Below are positions 1 to 5,618 of a stretch of DNA of 11,538 nt, piece after piece; the stretch's first letter is position 1; each line of letters starts with the position of its first letter. The DNA lies in NCBI GenBank assembly GCA_026387215.1, contig JAPLMC010000102.1, forward strand, positions 1 through 11,538. Direction: 5' to 3'. The translations under genes and the position numbers were made by a program. The DNA is from Candidatus Omnitrophota bacterium (lineage in GTDB: Bacteria; Omnitrophota; Gorgyraeia; Gorgyraeales; Gorgyraeaceae). The notes under the pieces were generated by a model that made no database searches, was not told the origin of the DNA, and saw only the letters and a program-made list of their open reading frames with translations.

Positions 1-402
1 AACTCTGTAAAGAGTTATTGCAATATCGTCTTTTATATTGATGCTGGTTAGATTTTCTTTGAATTTTATATTTAAAGGGTATGACTTTGTATAATGAGAA
101 AAAAGTTCACGCAAGACTGACGGAAGACCGAGCATTCCTAACTCTGCAGGCCTCAGGTCTATAAAAAGTGTTCTAAATTTCTCCGTCGTATTAACCAGAA
201 TTGCTTTTGCGTCCTTTATTATGCGAAGAGCGGTATCAAAATTGCGCTTAGCTATTTCTTTTTCAATTATATTCAATGCTGAGCCTAAAGATACTGAGAA
301 CTGACCTATCTCGTCATGAAGATCCCGCGATATCCTGTGTCTTTCCTCTTCCTGAATAGAGAGTATCTTCTTTGAAAGTTCTTTTGCATCAGAATCTTTC
401 AT
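1..402 (-). CDS. NarL/DegS-type sensor histidine kinase, no input domain (3' end beyond window)
   Basis: The visible 134 residues run off the window edge. They show the DHp (HisKA_3) domain of NarL/DegS-type kinases: EEERHRISRDLHDEIGQ at residues 18-34 contains the phospho-acceptor His29, followed by LRPAELGMLGL at 83-93. The sequence ends at LYRV, where the ATPase domain's N box normally begins. The protein would autophosphorylate on His29 and pass the phosphate to a LuxR-family response regulator, probably encoded nearby outside the window. The ATG at 402 is the only good start, because an in-frame TAA lies upstream within the hairpin at 414-446. There is therefore no room for a sensor or membrane segment, so this looks like a soluble kinase controlled by a partner. 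No Shine-Dalgarno sequence precedes the ATG; the T tract after the hairpin does. The family call is firm; the signal is unknown. Confidence 0.85.
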   Translation of the reverse strand, partial: MKDSDAKELSKKILSIQEEERHRISRDLHDEIGQFSVSLGSALNIIEKEIAKRNFDTALRIIKDAKAILVNTTEKFRTLFIDLRPAELGMLGLPSVLRELFSHYTKSYPLNIKFKENLTSINIKDDIAITLYRV

Positions 403-413
403 AGGATAAATAA

Positions 414-446
414 AAACGCGTCCCGATTATAAATCAGGACGCGTTT
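414..446 (-). terminator. Hairpin after gap, probable intrinsic terminator
   Basis: In the transcript, a perfect 10-bp stem (AAACGCGTCC pairing with GGACGCGTTT) encloses a mismatch and a further 4-bp GATT/AATC stem with a 3-nt loop. It starts 11 nt after the gap stop codon and is followed by TTATTTATCC, fitting a Rho-independent terminator. Oddly, the kinase ATG follows only 11 nt later. A close relative of this hairpin sits before priA at 7232-7263. Confidence 0.72.
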
Positions 447-457
447 AAATAAGTTTA

Positions 458-1468
458 TTACAGCCCCTTACTTGCTATGTATTCTATAAGATCAACAACC
501 CTGCAAGAATAAGCCCACTCATTGTCGTACCAGCTAAGTACTTTTACCAACCTCTTGTCAATTACATAGGTAAGACCTGCATCAACTATTGAAGAACGCG
601 GATTACCATTAAAATCTTTTGACACAAGAGGCTTATCGCAATACTCAAGAATACCGTTTAACTTTCCTTCCGCAGCTTCTTTCATAGCCATATTGACTTC
701 TTCTTTTGTAGTATCTTTTTCAACTTCCACCACAAGGTCTACCAAAGAGACGTTCGGCGTTGGAACCCTTATTGCAAGTCCGTCCAATTTTCCCTTTAAT
801 TCAGGAAGTACAAGGCTGACTGCCTTTGCAGCTCCAGTTGTAGTAGGAATCATTGAAAGCGCAGCTGCCCTTGCCCTTCTTAAATCTTTATGCACAAGGT
901 CAAGTATCCTCTGGTCATTCGTATAAGAATGAATAGTGGTCATTAAACCTCTTTTTATTCCAAACTTTTCTATTAAAACCTTTGCAACAGGCGCCAGGCA
1001 ATTTGTTGTACAGCTTGCATTTGAAACCACACTATGCTTTGAAGGATCGTACACCCTTTCATTAACGCCCATAACAATTGTAAGATCTTCATTCTTCGCA
1101 GGAGCTGTGATTATGACTTTTTTTGCGCCTGCTTGAATATGTTTTACTGCTTTTTCCTTTTCCGTAAATACTCCCGTAGACTCCACTACTATCTGTACGC
1201 CCATGCTTGCCCATGGAATCTCCGCAGGATCCTTGTAAGTCATGATTTTTATTTCTTTTCCGTTTACAACAAGAGCATTTTCCTTCGCCTCTATATTTAC
1301 CTTCAACTCTCCAAGCGTAGAATCATATTTTAAAAGATGGGCCAGAGTAGCTGGCGGCGTTGGTAAATCATTCACTGCCACAAAATCAATATTTCTATTT
1401 TCTATCGCAGCTCTAAATACATTCCTTCCGATCCTGCCAAAACCATTTATCCCGACCTTTACTCCCAT
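458..1468 (-). CDS. gap: Glyceraldehyde-3-phosphate dehydrogenase (phosphorylating, type I)
   Basis: This cytosolic glycolytic enzyme oxidises glyceraldehyde 3-phosphate to 1,3-bisphosphoglycerate with NAD+ and phosphate. Its 336 residues match the usual length. The N-terminal Rossmann motif GINGFGRIGR (residues 6-15) binds the cofactor, and Asp34 in VNDL favours NAD over NADP. The active-site motif SNASCTTNC places catalytic Cys153, with the general base His180 in TTIHSYTNDQ; the C-terminus has the usual WYDNEW. A Shine-Dalgarno AAGGAG (1477-1482) lies 8 nt before the ATG. The gene follows galT2 by 27 nt and is probably cotranscribed with the galT pair from the promoter at 3585-3612, with the hairpin at 414-446 ending the unit. 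No key residue is missing. Confidence 0.98.
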   Translation of the reverse strand: MGVKVGINGFGRIGRNVFRAAIENRNIDFVAVNDLPTPPATLAHLLKYDSTLGELKVNIEAKENALVVNGKEIKIMTYKDPAEIPWASMGVQIVVESTGVFTEKEKAVKHIQAGAKKVIITAPAKNEDLTIVMGVNERVYDPSKHSVVSNASCTTNCLAPVAKVLIEKFGIKRGLMTTIHSYTNDQRILDLVHKDLRRARAAALSMIPTTTGAAKAVSLVLPELKGKLDGLAIRVPTPNVSLVDLVVEVEKDTTKEEVNMAMKEAAEGKLNGILEYCDKPLVSKDFNGNPRSSIVDAGLTYVIDKRLVKVLSWYDNEWAYSCRVVDLIEYIASKGL

Positions 1469-1495
1469 TTTCTTATCTCCTTATTTAATTAAGCT

Positions 1496-2500
1496 TTACT
1501 TTATTGCGCAAGCTTCTCTTAAGCATTTAGCGGTTAGTTCAGGTGAGGTAGGATTTATATATAACCCTGAACCCCATTCAAAACCAGCTACGTTTGTTAA
1601 TTTCGGCATTATCTCCAAATGCCAGTGGAATTCTTCATAAACACCATCTTTAATAGGTGCAGTATGAATTATAAAATTATACGCTGGATCATTAAGCTTT
1701 AATTTTAGCCTCATAAGGGCTTCTCTTAATGCACCTGCCATATCGTAAATCATAGAATCATCTATTAATTTAAATTCAGGGCTATGAGATTTTGGCAATA
1801 TCCATGTTTCAAACGGAAAACGAGACACAAAAGGACAAAATGCTATAAAATGCTTATTTTCAAATATTATCCTTTCTCTCTCCTGTTGCTCTTGGGCAAT
1901 CATATCGCAAAAAACGCATCTCTCTCTGTATTTAAAATAATTCTGGGCGCCTGTTAATTCTTCCTTAACTCTCTTAGGCACAATAGGTAACGCCACAAGC
2001 TGAGTATGTGAGTGTTCAAGCGATGCTCCTGCAGCCTCTCCATGATTTTTAAAAAGCAATATATACCTAAATCTTGCATCATTTTCCAAATCTATACTCC
2101 TGGATTTATATTTTGATATCACAGCCATAATCTCATCCTGTGTAAGATCAGCTAAATCTTTATTATGATCTGTATTTTCAACTATAACTTCATGGGCGCC
2201 AATACCATTTGACATATCAAACATGCCGATTCCACGCTTATCCAGCTCACCCTCTATCTTTAAGGCAGGGAATTTATTCGATACTACCCTCACTGTCCAT
2301 CCAGGTGTATCAGGTTTTGTCTTAGGATTTCTGACCGCTTCTATCTCAGGTGGAGTCATTTTTTCATTTCCAGGGCAAAAAGGGCATGTTCCGCCTTTTT
2401 TGGTCTGTGGCTTCTTATCAAATTCATCGCATAGTTTTGGATGCGTTACAGCCACTTCTACCCATCTTCCTGTTACTGGATCACGTCTTAATTGAGACAT
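1496..2500 (-). CDS. galT: Galactose-1-phosphate uridylyltransferase, canonical copy
   Basis: This HIT-superfamily enzyme exchanges UMP between UDP-glucose and galactose 1-phosphate in the Leloir pathway, through a uridylylated histidine. The product has 334 residues. Metal-site candidates are Cys39/Cys42 (CPFC) and His103 (GAHEV). The active-site loop HSHTQ (163-167) keeps the nucleophile His165 and Gln167, and the late FHWH motif (291-294) is present; CVFC (195-198) may bind a second metal. The start is ATG at 2500, in a TAATG overlap with the upstream paralogue's stop. It has AGAGG 10 nt upstream, and the paralogue's N-terminus begins in the same way. A GTG further upstream at 2575 would add an unrelated tail. 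Sugar specificity is inferred from family only; related nucleotidyltransferases, such as ADP-glucose phosphorylase, look similar. Confidence 0.9.
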   Translation of the reverse strand: MSQLRRDPVTGRWVEVAVTHPKLCDEFDKKPQTKKGGTCPFCPGNEKMTPPEIEAVRNPKTKPDTPGWTVRVVSNKFPALKIEGELDKRGIGMFDMSNGIGAHEVIVENTDHNKDLADLTQDEIMAVISKYKSRSIDLENDARFRYILLFKNHGEAAGASLEHSHTQLVALPIVPKRVKEELTGAQNYFKYRERCVFCDMIAQEQQERERIIFENKHFIAFCPFVSRFPFETWILPKSHSPEFKLIDDSMIYDMAGALREALMRLKLKLNDPAYNFIIHTAPIKDGVYEEFHWHLEIMPKLTNVAGFEWGSGLYINPTSPELTAKCLREACAIK

Positions 2501-3528
2501 TATAAAGTTACCTCTCGTAAATATTTTGCCGCTTCTTCTGGAGGCGTAGGGTTTATGTAAAATCCTGAACCCCACTCAAAACCAGCTACCTGAGTAATTC
2601 TTGGCATAACTTCTATATGCCAGTGATAATCTTCTTCTATCGTATGCCAATACCCTGGCCTCTTTGACCGCCTGAAAGGAGCTGTATGCAACATATAATT
2701 ATATGGCGGATCATTTAATGCCTTTGAAAGTTTTGCAAATATTGTCTTAAAAACAGTTGCTAAATCTTTTATTTCATCGGTCTGTATATTCATAAAATCT
2801 GCCCTATGGATTTTAGGTAATATCCATATCTCAAAAGGAAATCTTGAAGCAAAAGGCGCAATTGCCAAAATAGTTTTTGTATCCATTATGACCCTAGCAC
2901 CTGTGTCTATTTCTTGGCGTATGATGTCGCAGAAAATACATCTTTCTTTATATTCAAAATAAAATCTGGAACCTCTGAGTTCTTCTTTAACTCTCGTTGG
3001 AGTAACAGGCGTTGCAATAAGCTGAGATCTTAAATGTTTTGTTTTACCACTGCCACCTGCTTTTAATCCATGATTCTTAAATAAAAGGCAATATTTAAAG
3101 CGAATATCTTTTTCAAGCTCATTGATGCGATAAATAGAAGTATTAATTACATCCTGTATTTGAAGTTCTGATAATTGATAAATATCAGTAAGATGCTTGG
3201 GGGATTCCAACATTACTTCGTGAGCGCCTATAGTGTTCATAACATCGTACATCCCAACGCCGCGCCTATTAAGATCCCCTTCTATTGTAAACTTCGGAGC
3301 TATGCTAGGCACAACCCTGACATTCCACCCTGGGGAATCTTTTTTTGTGCCTGGTTCTCTTATTGCGAATATTTCCGTAGGAGTTTTTTTCTCATGACCT
3401 TCGCAGAAAGGGCATTCCATCTCAAGCTCATCCGTATGCTTGATGTTAAAATCGCTCGGCCTTTTAGCCCTCTCAGTGGATATTATAACCCATCTTCCTA
3501 TTACAGGATCTCGTCTTAATTCTGGCAT
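2500..3528 (-). CDS. GalT-family protein with altered catalytic motif (nucleophile His to Arg)
   Basis: This 342-residue protein is similar along its whole length to the next gene: both start with LRRDPV.GRWV and both end with VAGFEWGSG.YINPT.PE. The fold and metal-site residues are kept: CPFC (39-42), GAHEV with His103, CIFC (197-200), and DYHWH (300-304). The catalytic loop, however, reads KHLRSQ (164-169) where the family has HxHxQ. His165 and Gln169 are kept, but the uridylylated histidine is Arg167, and the loop before it is about two residues longer. A second insertion (FRRSKRPGYWHTIEE, 285-299) precedes the HWH motif. It is the first gene after a strong promoter and is coupled to the canonical copy. 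It may be an inactive or regulatory partner, possibly in a heterodimer, or have a different activity; the galT name is therefore withheld. No Shine-Dalgarno sequence is evident. Confidence 0.82.
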   Translation of the reverse strand: MPELRRDPVIGRWVIISTERAKRPSDFNIKHTDELEMECPFCEGHEKKTPTEIFAIREPGTKKDSPGWNVRVVPSIAPKFTIEGDLNRRGVGMYDVMNTIGAHEVMLESPKHLTDIYQLSELQIQDVINTSIYRINELEKDIRFKYCLLFKNHGLKAGGSGKTKHLRSQLIATPVTPTRVKEELRGSRFYFEYKERCIFCDIIRQEIDTGARVIMDTKTILAIAPFASRFPFEIWILPKIHRADFMNIQTDEIKDLATVFKTIFAKLSKALNDPPYNYMLHTAPFRRSKRPGYWHTIEEDYHWHIEVMPRITQVAGFEWGSGFYINPTPPEEAAKYLREVTL

Positions 3529-3584
3529 ATATTTAGTCTAATATTGAAAGTTAAAAAATTAAAAGTTTTAAATTTTGTCAGGTT

Positions 3585-3612
3585 ATTATAACATTAAAAA
3601 TTATATATGCAA
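3585..3612 (-). promoter_or_regulatory. Promoter for galT-galT-gap (extended -10)
   Basis: On the minus strand a perfect extended -10, TGTTATAAT (hexamer at 3585-3590), lies 16 bp from a weak -35, TTGCAT (3607-3612). It sits in the AT-rich gap between fmt and the first galT-like gene and predicts a leader of about 50 nt. The leader has no clear Shine-Dalgarno sequence. Confidence 0.6.
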
Positions 3613-3645
3613 GAAAAAAAATTAACAGCCAAAGATTAAACCTGG
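3613..3645 (-). terminator. Possible weak terminator at the end of fmt
   Basis: The last codons of fmt can form a 6-bp stem (GCCAGG with TTTGGC, two G-U pairs). About 6 nt later comes an uninterrupted run of eight T just past the stop codon. The stem is short and offset from the T run, so termination here is only suggested; the new promoter just downstream supports a unit boundary. Confidence 0.3.
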
Positions 3646-4584
3646 CGAAATTTGTTTGTGGCCTACTATAAATTCCTCTGCAGTCATTCTCCGTGAACCT
3701 TCTAATTGAAGTTCTTGTATATTTACAATACCATTCCATGTTTTAACAAATATACCTTTTTTATTAAGTTCCACAATAGTGCCAGGCTCACCTTTGGTCC
3801 ACCTGTCAGGTGAGCCATATGGTTCACCTGACAGGTGGACAGGTATAACCTTGTATATCTTAAGTATTTTCTTATCCAAATAAGTAAAACATCCTGGCCA
3901 TGGCACAAAAGCCCTTATTCTATTATTAATTTCATCAGCACTTTTTTGCCAATCTATAAGGCCATCTTCTTTCTTCAATTTAGGCGCATAAGTTGCTTTG
4001 CTATGATCCTGCGGTATAAATTCAACTTTATTGTCCTTGATTAATCTTATAGTATCCAGTAAAAGTTTCGCCCCTTTTTTAGAGAGCTTTTCTGATAATG
4101 TAATCGCATCATCTTCTTCGCTCACAGAAACAACTTCTTTCAGGATAATATCGCCTTCATCCATTTTTTCATTCACTTTCATAGCAGTTACGCCTGTTTC
4201 TTTTTCTCCATTGGCAATTGCCCAGTTTATAGGGGCTGCGCCTCTGTATTTCGGCAACAGTGACGCGTGAATATTAATACATTGTAATTTTGGAAGATCC
4301 AAAACAGCCTTTGATAAAATCTGGCCAAAGCTAACCACAACAAATAAATCTGCATTAAACTTTTTAAGAAATTCTACTGATTCTTTTGTGTTTATTCTGG
4401 GTGGCTGGAATGTTTTTATCCCAAGTTCTTCTGCTTTTGATTTTACAGGAGTAGACGACATTTTAAGAGACCTGCCCTTTTGCCTGTCCGGTTGTGTAAT
4501 AACCAGGTCAATCTTTTCTCCTCTAGCAAGCTCCTCCAGAATCGCCACCGCAAACCCAGAACTCCCAAAAAATATTATCTTCAT
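3622..4584 (-). CDS. fmt: Methionyl-tRNA formyltransferase
   Basis: Fmt transfers a formyl group from 10-formyl-tetrahydrofolate to Met-tRNA(fMet) for translation initiation. The 320-residue product starts MKIIFFGSSGFA, typical of the family. The folate-binding and catalytic core is intact: Asn104 and His106 in NIHASLLPKYRG, and Asp142 in MDEGD. A C-terminal OB-like domain follows from about residue 205. I chose ATG at 4584, which is preceded by a purine-rich GGTGGGGCAGG; a TTG 30 nt upstream would add ten atypical residues. The gene follows def by 57 nt, the usual partner because Def removes the formyl group. Oddly, residues 249-263 are encoded by a 44-bp palindrome that falls where the family normally has a short link before GxPGTI, so this stretch looks inserted in frame. 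Catalysis should be unaffected, since the insert is in the tRNA-binding domain periphery. Confidence 0.96.
   Translation of the reverse strand: MKIIFFGSSGFAVAILEELARGEKIDLVITQPDRQKGRSLKMSSTPVKSKAEELGIKTFQPPRINTKESVEFLKKFNADLFVVVSFGQILSKAVLDLPKLQCINIHASLLPKYRGAAPINWAIANGEKETGVTAMKVNEKMDEGDIILKEVVSVSEEDDAITLSEKLSKKGAKLLLDTIRLIKDNKVEFIPQDHSKATYAPKLKKEDGLIDWQKSADEINNRIRAFVPWPGCFTYLDKKILKIYKVIPVHLSGEPYGSPDRWTKGEPGTIVELNKKGIFVKTWNGIVNIQELQLEGSRRMTAEEFIVGHKQISPGLIFGC
3797..3840. repeat. 44-bp near-perfect palindrome inside fmt
   Basis: The two 22-base halves are reverse complements except for one pair (3814 with 3823). Each outer arm is GTCCACCTGTCAGGTGA and the centre is CCATATGG. It is read in frame as Fmt residues 249-263. 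A 9-base near-direct repeat, AGGTGA(A/G)CC, lies at 3821-3829 and 3785-3793, exactly 36 bases apart, so the sequence behaves like a 12-codon in-frame insertion. Such selfish palindromes inside genes resemble the Rickettsia palindromic elements in kind, not in sequence. No second copy is present in this window. Confidence 0.85.
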
Positions 4585-4603
4585 CCTGCCCCACCCATCC
4601 CAT

Positions 4604-4641
4604 AATCTTAACAAACATACAATGTCATTTTTGTAAAGATT
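4604..4641 (-). repeat. Inverted repeat between def and fmt
   Basis: Two 12-base arms (AATCTTTACAAA and TTTGTTAAGATT in the transcript) pair with one mismatch around a 14-nt loop, starting directly after the def stop codon. No T tract follows, so it is not a standard terminator. It could stabilise or process the def-fmt message. Confidence 0.5.
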
Positions 4642-5148
4642 TTAGAATTTCATACAGACTTTTGCGCCAAATTGTTTAATAATCTTTTTACGTTTCAAAA
4701 ACCCTATTTTGTCTATAAACATTATCCCGTCCAGATGATCAGCCTCATGCTGTATTATCCTGGCGAAAAGGCCATCTGCGTTGATTTTTAATGTATTTCC
4801 GTCGAGATTAAGTGCTTCTACCGTAATAAATTCCGGTCTTACAACATCACTGGAAACCCCTGGCAGGCTTAAACAACCCTCGCAAAATTTCACCTTGCCT
4901 TTTTTATGAGTTATTTTTGGATTTATCAAAGTTAGGGCAATCCTGCTATCACTCTCCGCGTCTTCAACAACTATAATGCGTTTACTGACGCCCACCTGAG
5001 GAGCTGCCAAGCCGACTCCATTGGCAAAACGCATCGTCTCAATCATATCATAAGCAAGTTTGCGCTCGGCATCGCCTACTCTTGCCACCTGTCTAGATTT
5101 TTTGCGCAAAGCAGGATCTGGATATATTTTTATTTCTAATTTTGCCAT
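4642..5148 (-). CDS. def: Peptide deformylase
   Basis: Def is a cytosolic metalloenzyme that removes the N-formyl group from nascent peptides. At 168 residues it has the normal length and all three family motifs: GVGLAAPQ (44-51), EGCLSLPG (90-97) with metal ligand Cys92, and QHEADHLDG (133-141) with ligands His134 and His138 and catalytic Glu135. The gene lies downstream of priA and upstream of fmt, a classic arrangement that couples formylation and deformylation. Transcription probably starts from the promoter at 5241-5269, leaving a leader of about 86 nt. The ATG at 5148 gives the standard family N-terminus, but I see no Shine-Dalgarno sequence before it. Confidence 0.97.
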   Translation of the reverse strand: MAKLEIKIYPDPALRKKSRQVARVGDAERKLAYDMIETMRFANGVGLAAPQVGVSKRIIVVEDAESDSRIALTLINPKITHKKGKVKFCEGCLSLPGVSSDVVRPEFITVEALNLDGNTLKINADGLFARIIQHEADHLDGIMFIDKIGFLKRKKIIKQFGAKVCMKF

Positions 5149-5240
5149 ACGATTTTATAAGTTCGCGGCCAAAAACCATCTCTAATGCATAAACATTACC
5201 GCTAACTATGAATCTAAAATTACTTCATAACAGCAAATTG

Positions 5241-5269
5241 ATTTTATCACACCTATTTCATCTTGACAA
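5241..5269 (-). promoter_or_regulatory. Promoter for def-fmt (extended -10)
   Basis: On the minus strand, -35 TTGTCA (5264-5269) and extended -10 TGATAAAAT (hexamer at 5241-5246) are separated by the optimal 17 bp. They lie in the 140-bp gap between the end of priA and def, which otherwise holds nothing I recognise. This suggests def-fmt is transcribed independently of the damaged priA. Confidence 0.65.
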
Positions 5270-5288
5270 TCATATAAGATTTCAAAAG

Positions 5289-5618
5289 CTAACACGGGTC
5301 TACGTCTACTGTTATTATAATCCCTGAACTCTTACTTTTATCCAACGCTTTTTTCAAAATAGATGTAATGTCTTCCGCGCTTTCTGACCTCAAAAATATA
5401 TTCCACCTGTATAGACCTTTCATCTTTGAAATCGGAGAAGGCGCAGGCCCGAGTATCTCTATATTTTTAGATTTAATTTCTTTTTCAAGGTTGGATTTTA
5501 AATTTTCGCTGGCCTTAAAAACCCTTTCTTCTTTCCTGCCTCTTAGAGTCAGATTAACCATATGACAAAACGGTGGAAGATACAATTCTTTGCGCAGGGA
5601 TATTTCTTTGTCATAAAA
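5289..5618 (-). pseudogene. priA: PriA C-terminal domain, out of frame with the rest of priA
   Basis: Reading down from 5618, this frame gives FYDKEISLRKELYLPPFCHMV and continues to a TAG at 5291-5289, 109 residues in all. It matches the conserved PriA stretch (FY..E...R..L.YPPF) that follows the helicase core, then the C-terminal domain with LGPAPSPISKMKGLYRW and the closing DVDP. It has no start codon or Shine-Dalgarno of its own; the first possible start is TTG at 5585, inside the conserved motif. I read it as the detached 3' part of priA and not as a separate gene. Either the gene is a real pseudogene or the sequence has an assembly deletion at about 5619-5635. Confidence 0.85.

Noticed and set aside
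1242..1640. Plus-strand open frames such as 1242-1640, 693-926, 4031-4270 and 8179-8496
   Set aside because: Each lies opposite a well-identified minus-strand gene, has no recognisable domain, and is explained as an antisense shadow.
2501..2575. Extended GalT start at GTG 2575
   Set aside because: It would add 25 unrelated residues over the previous gene; ATG at 2500 has a ribosome site and the family N-terminus.
3043..3066. P-loop-like AGGSGKT in the altered GalT
   Set aside because: The spacing does not fit GxxxxGK[ST], and it aligns with the ordinary loop before HxHxQ.
4585..4614. Extended Fmt start at TTG 4614
   Set aside because: The ten extra residues are not family-like and MKIIFFG at 4584 is the standard start.
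5289..5585. A separate small gene starting at TTG 5585
   Set aside because: The frame carries the PriA C-terminal domain and its homology starts upstream of the TTG, so it is a detached part of priA.
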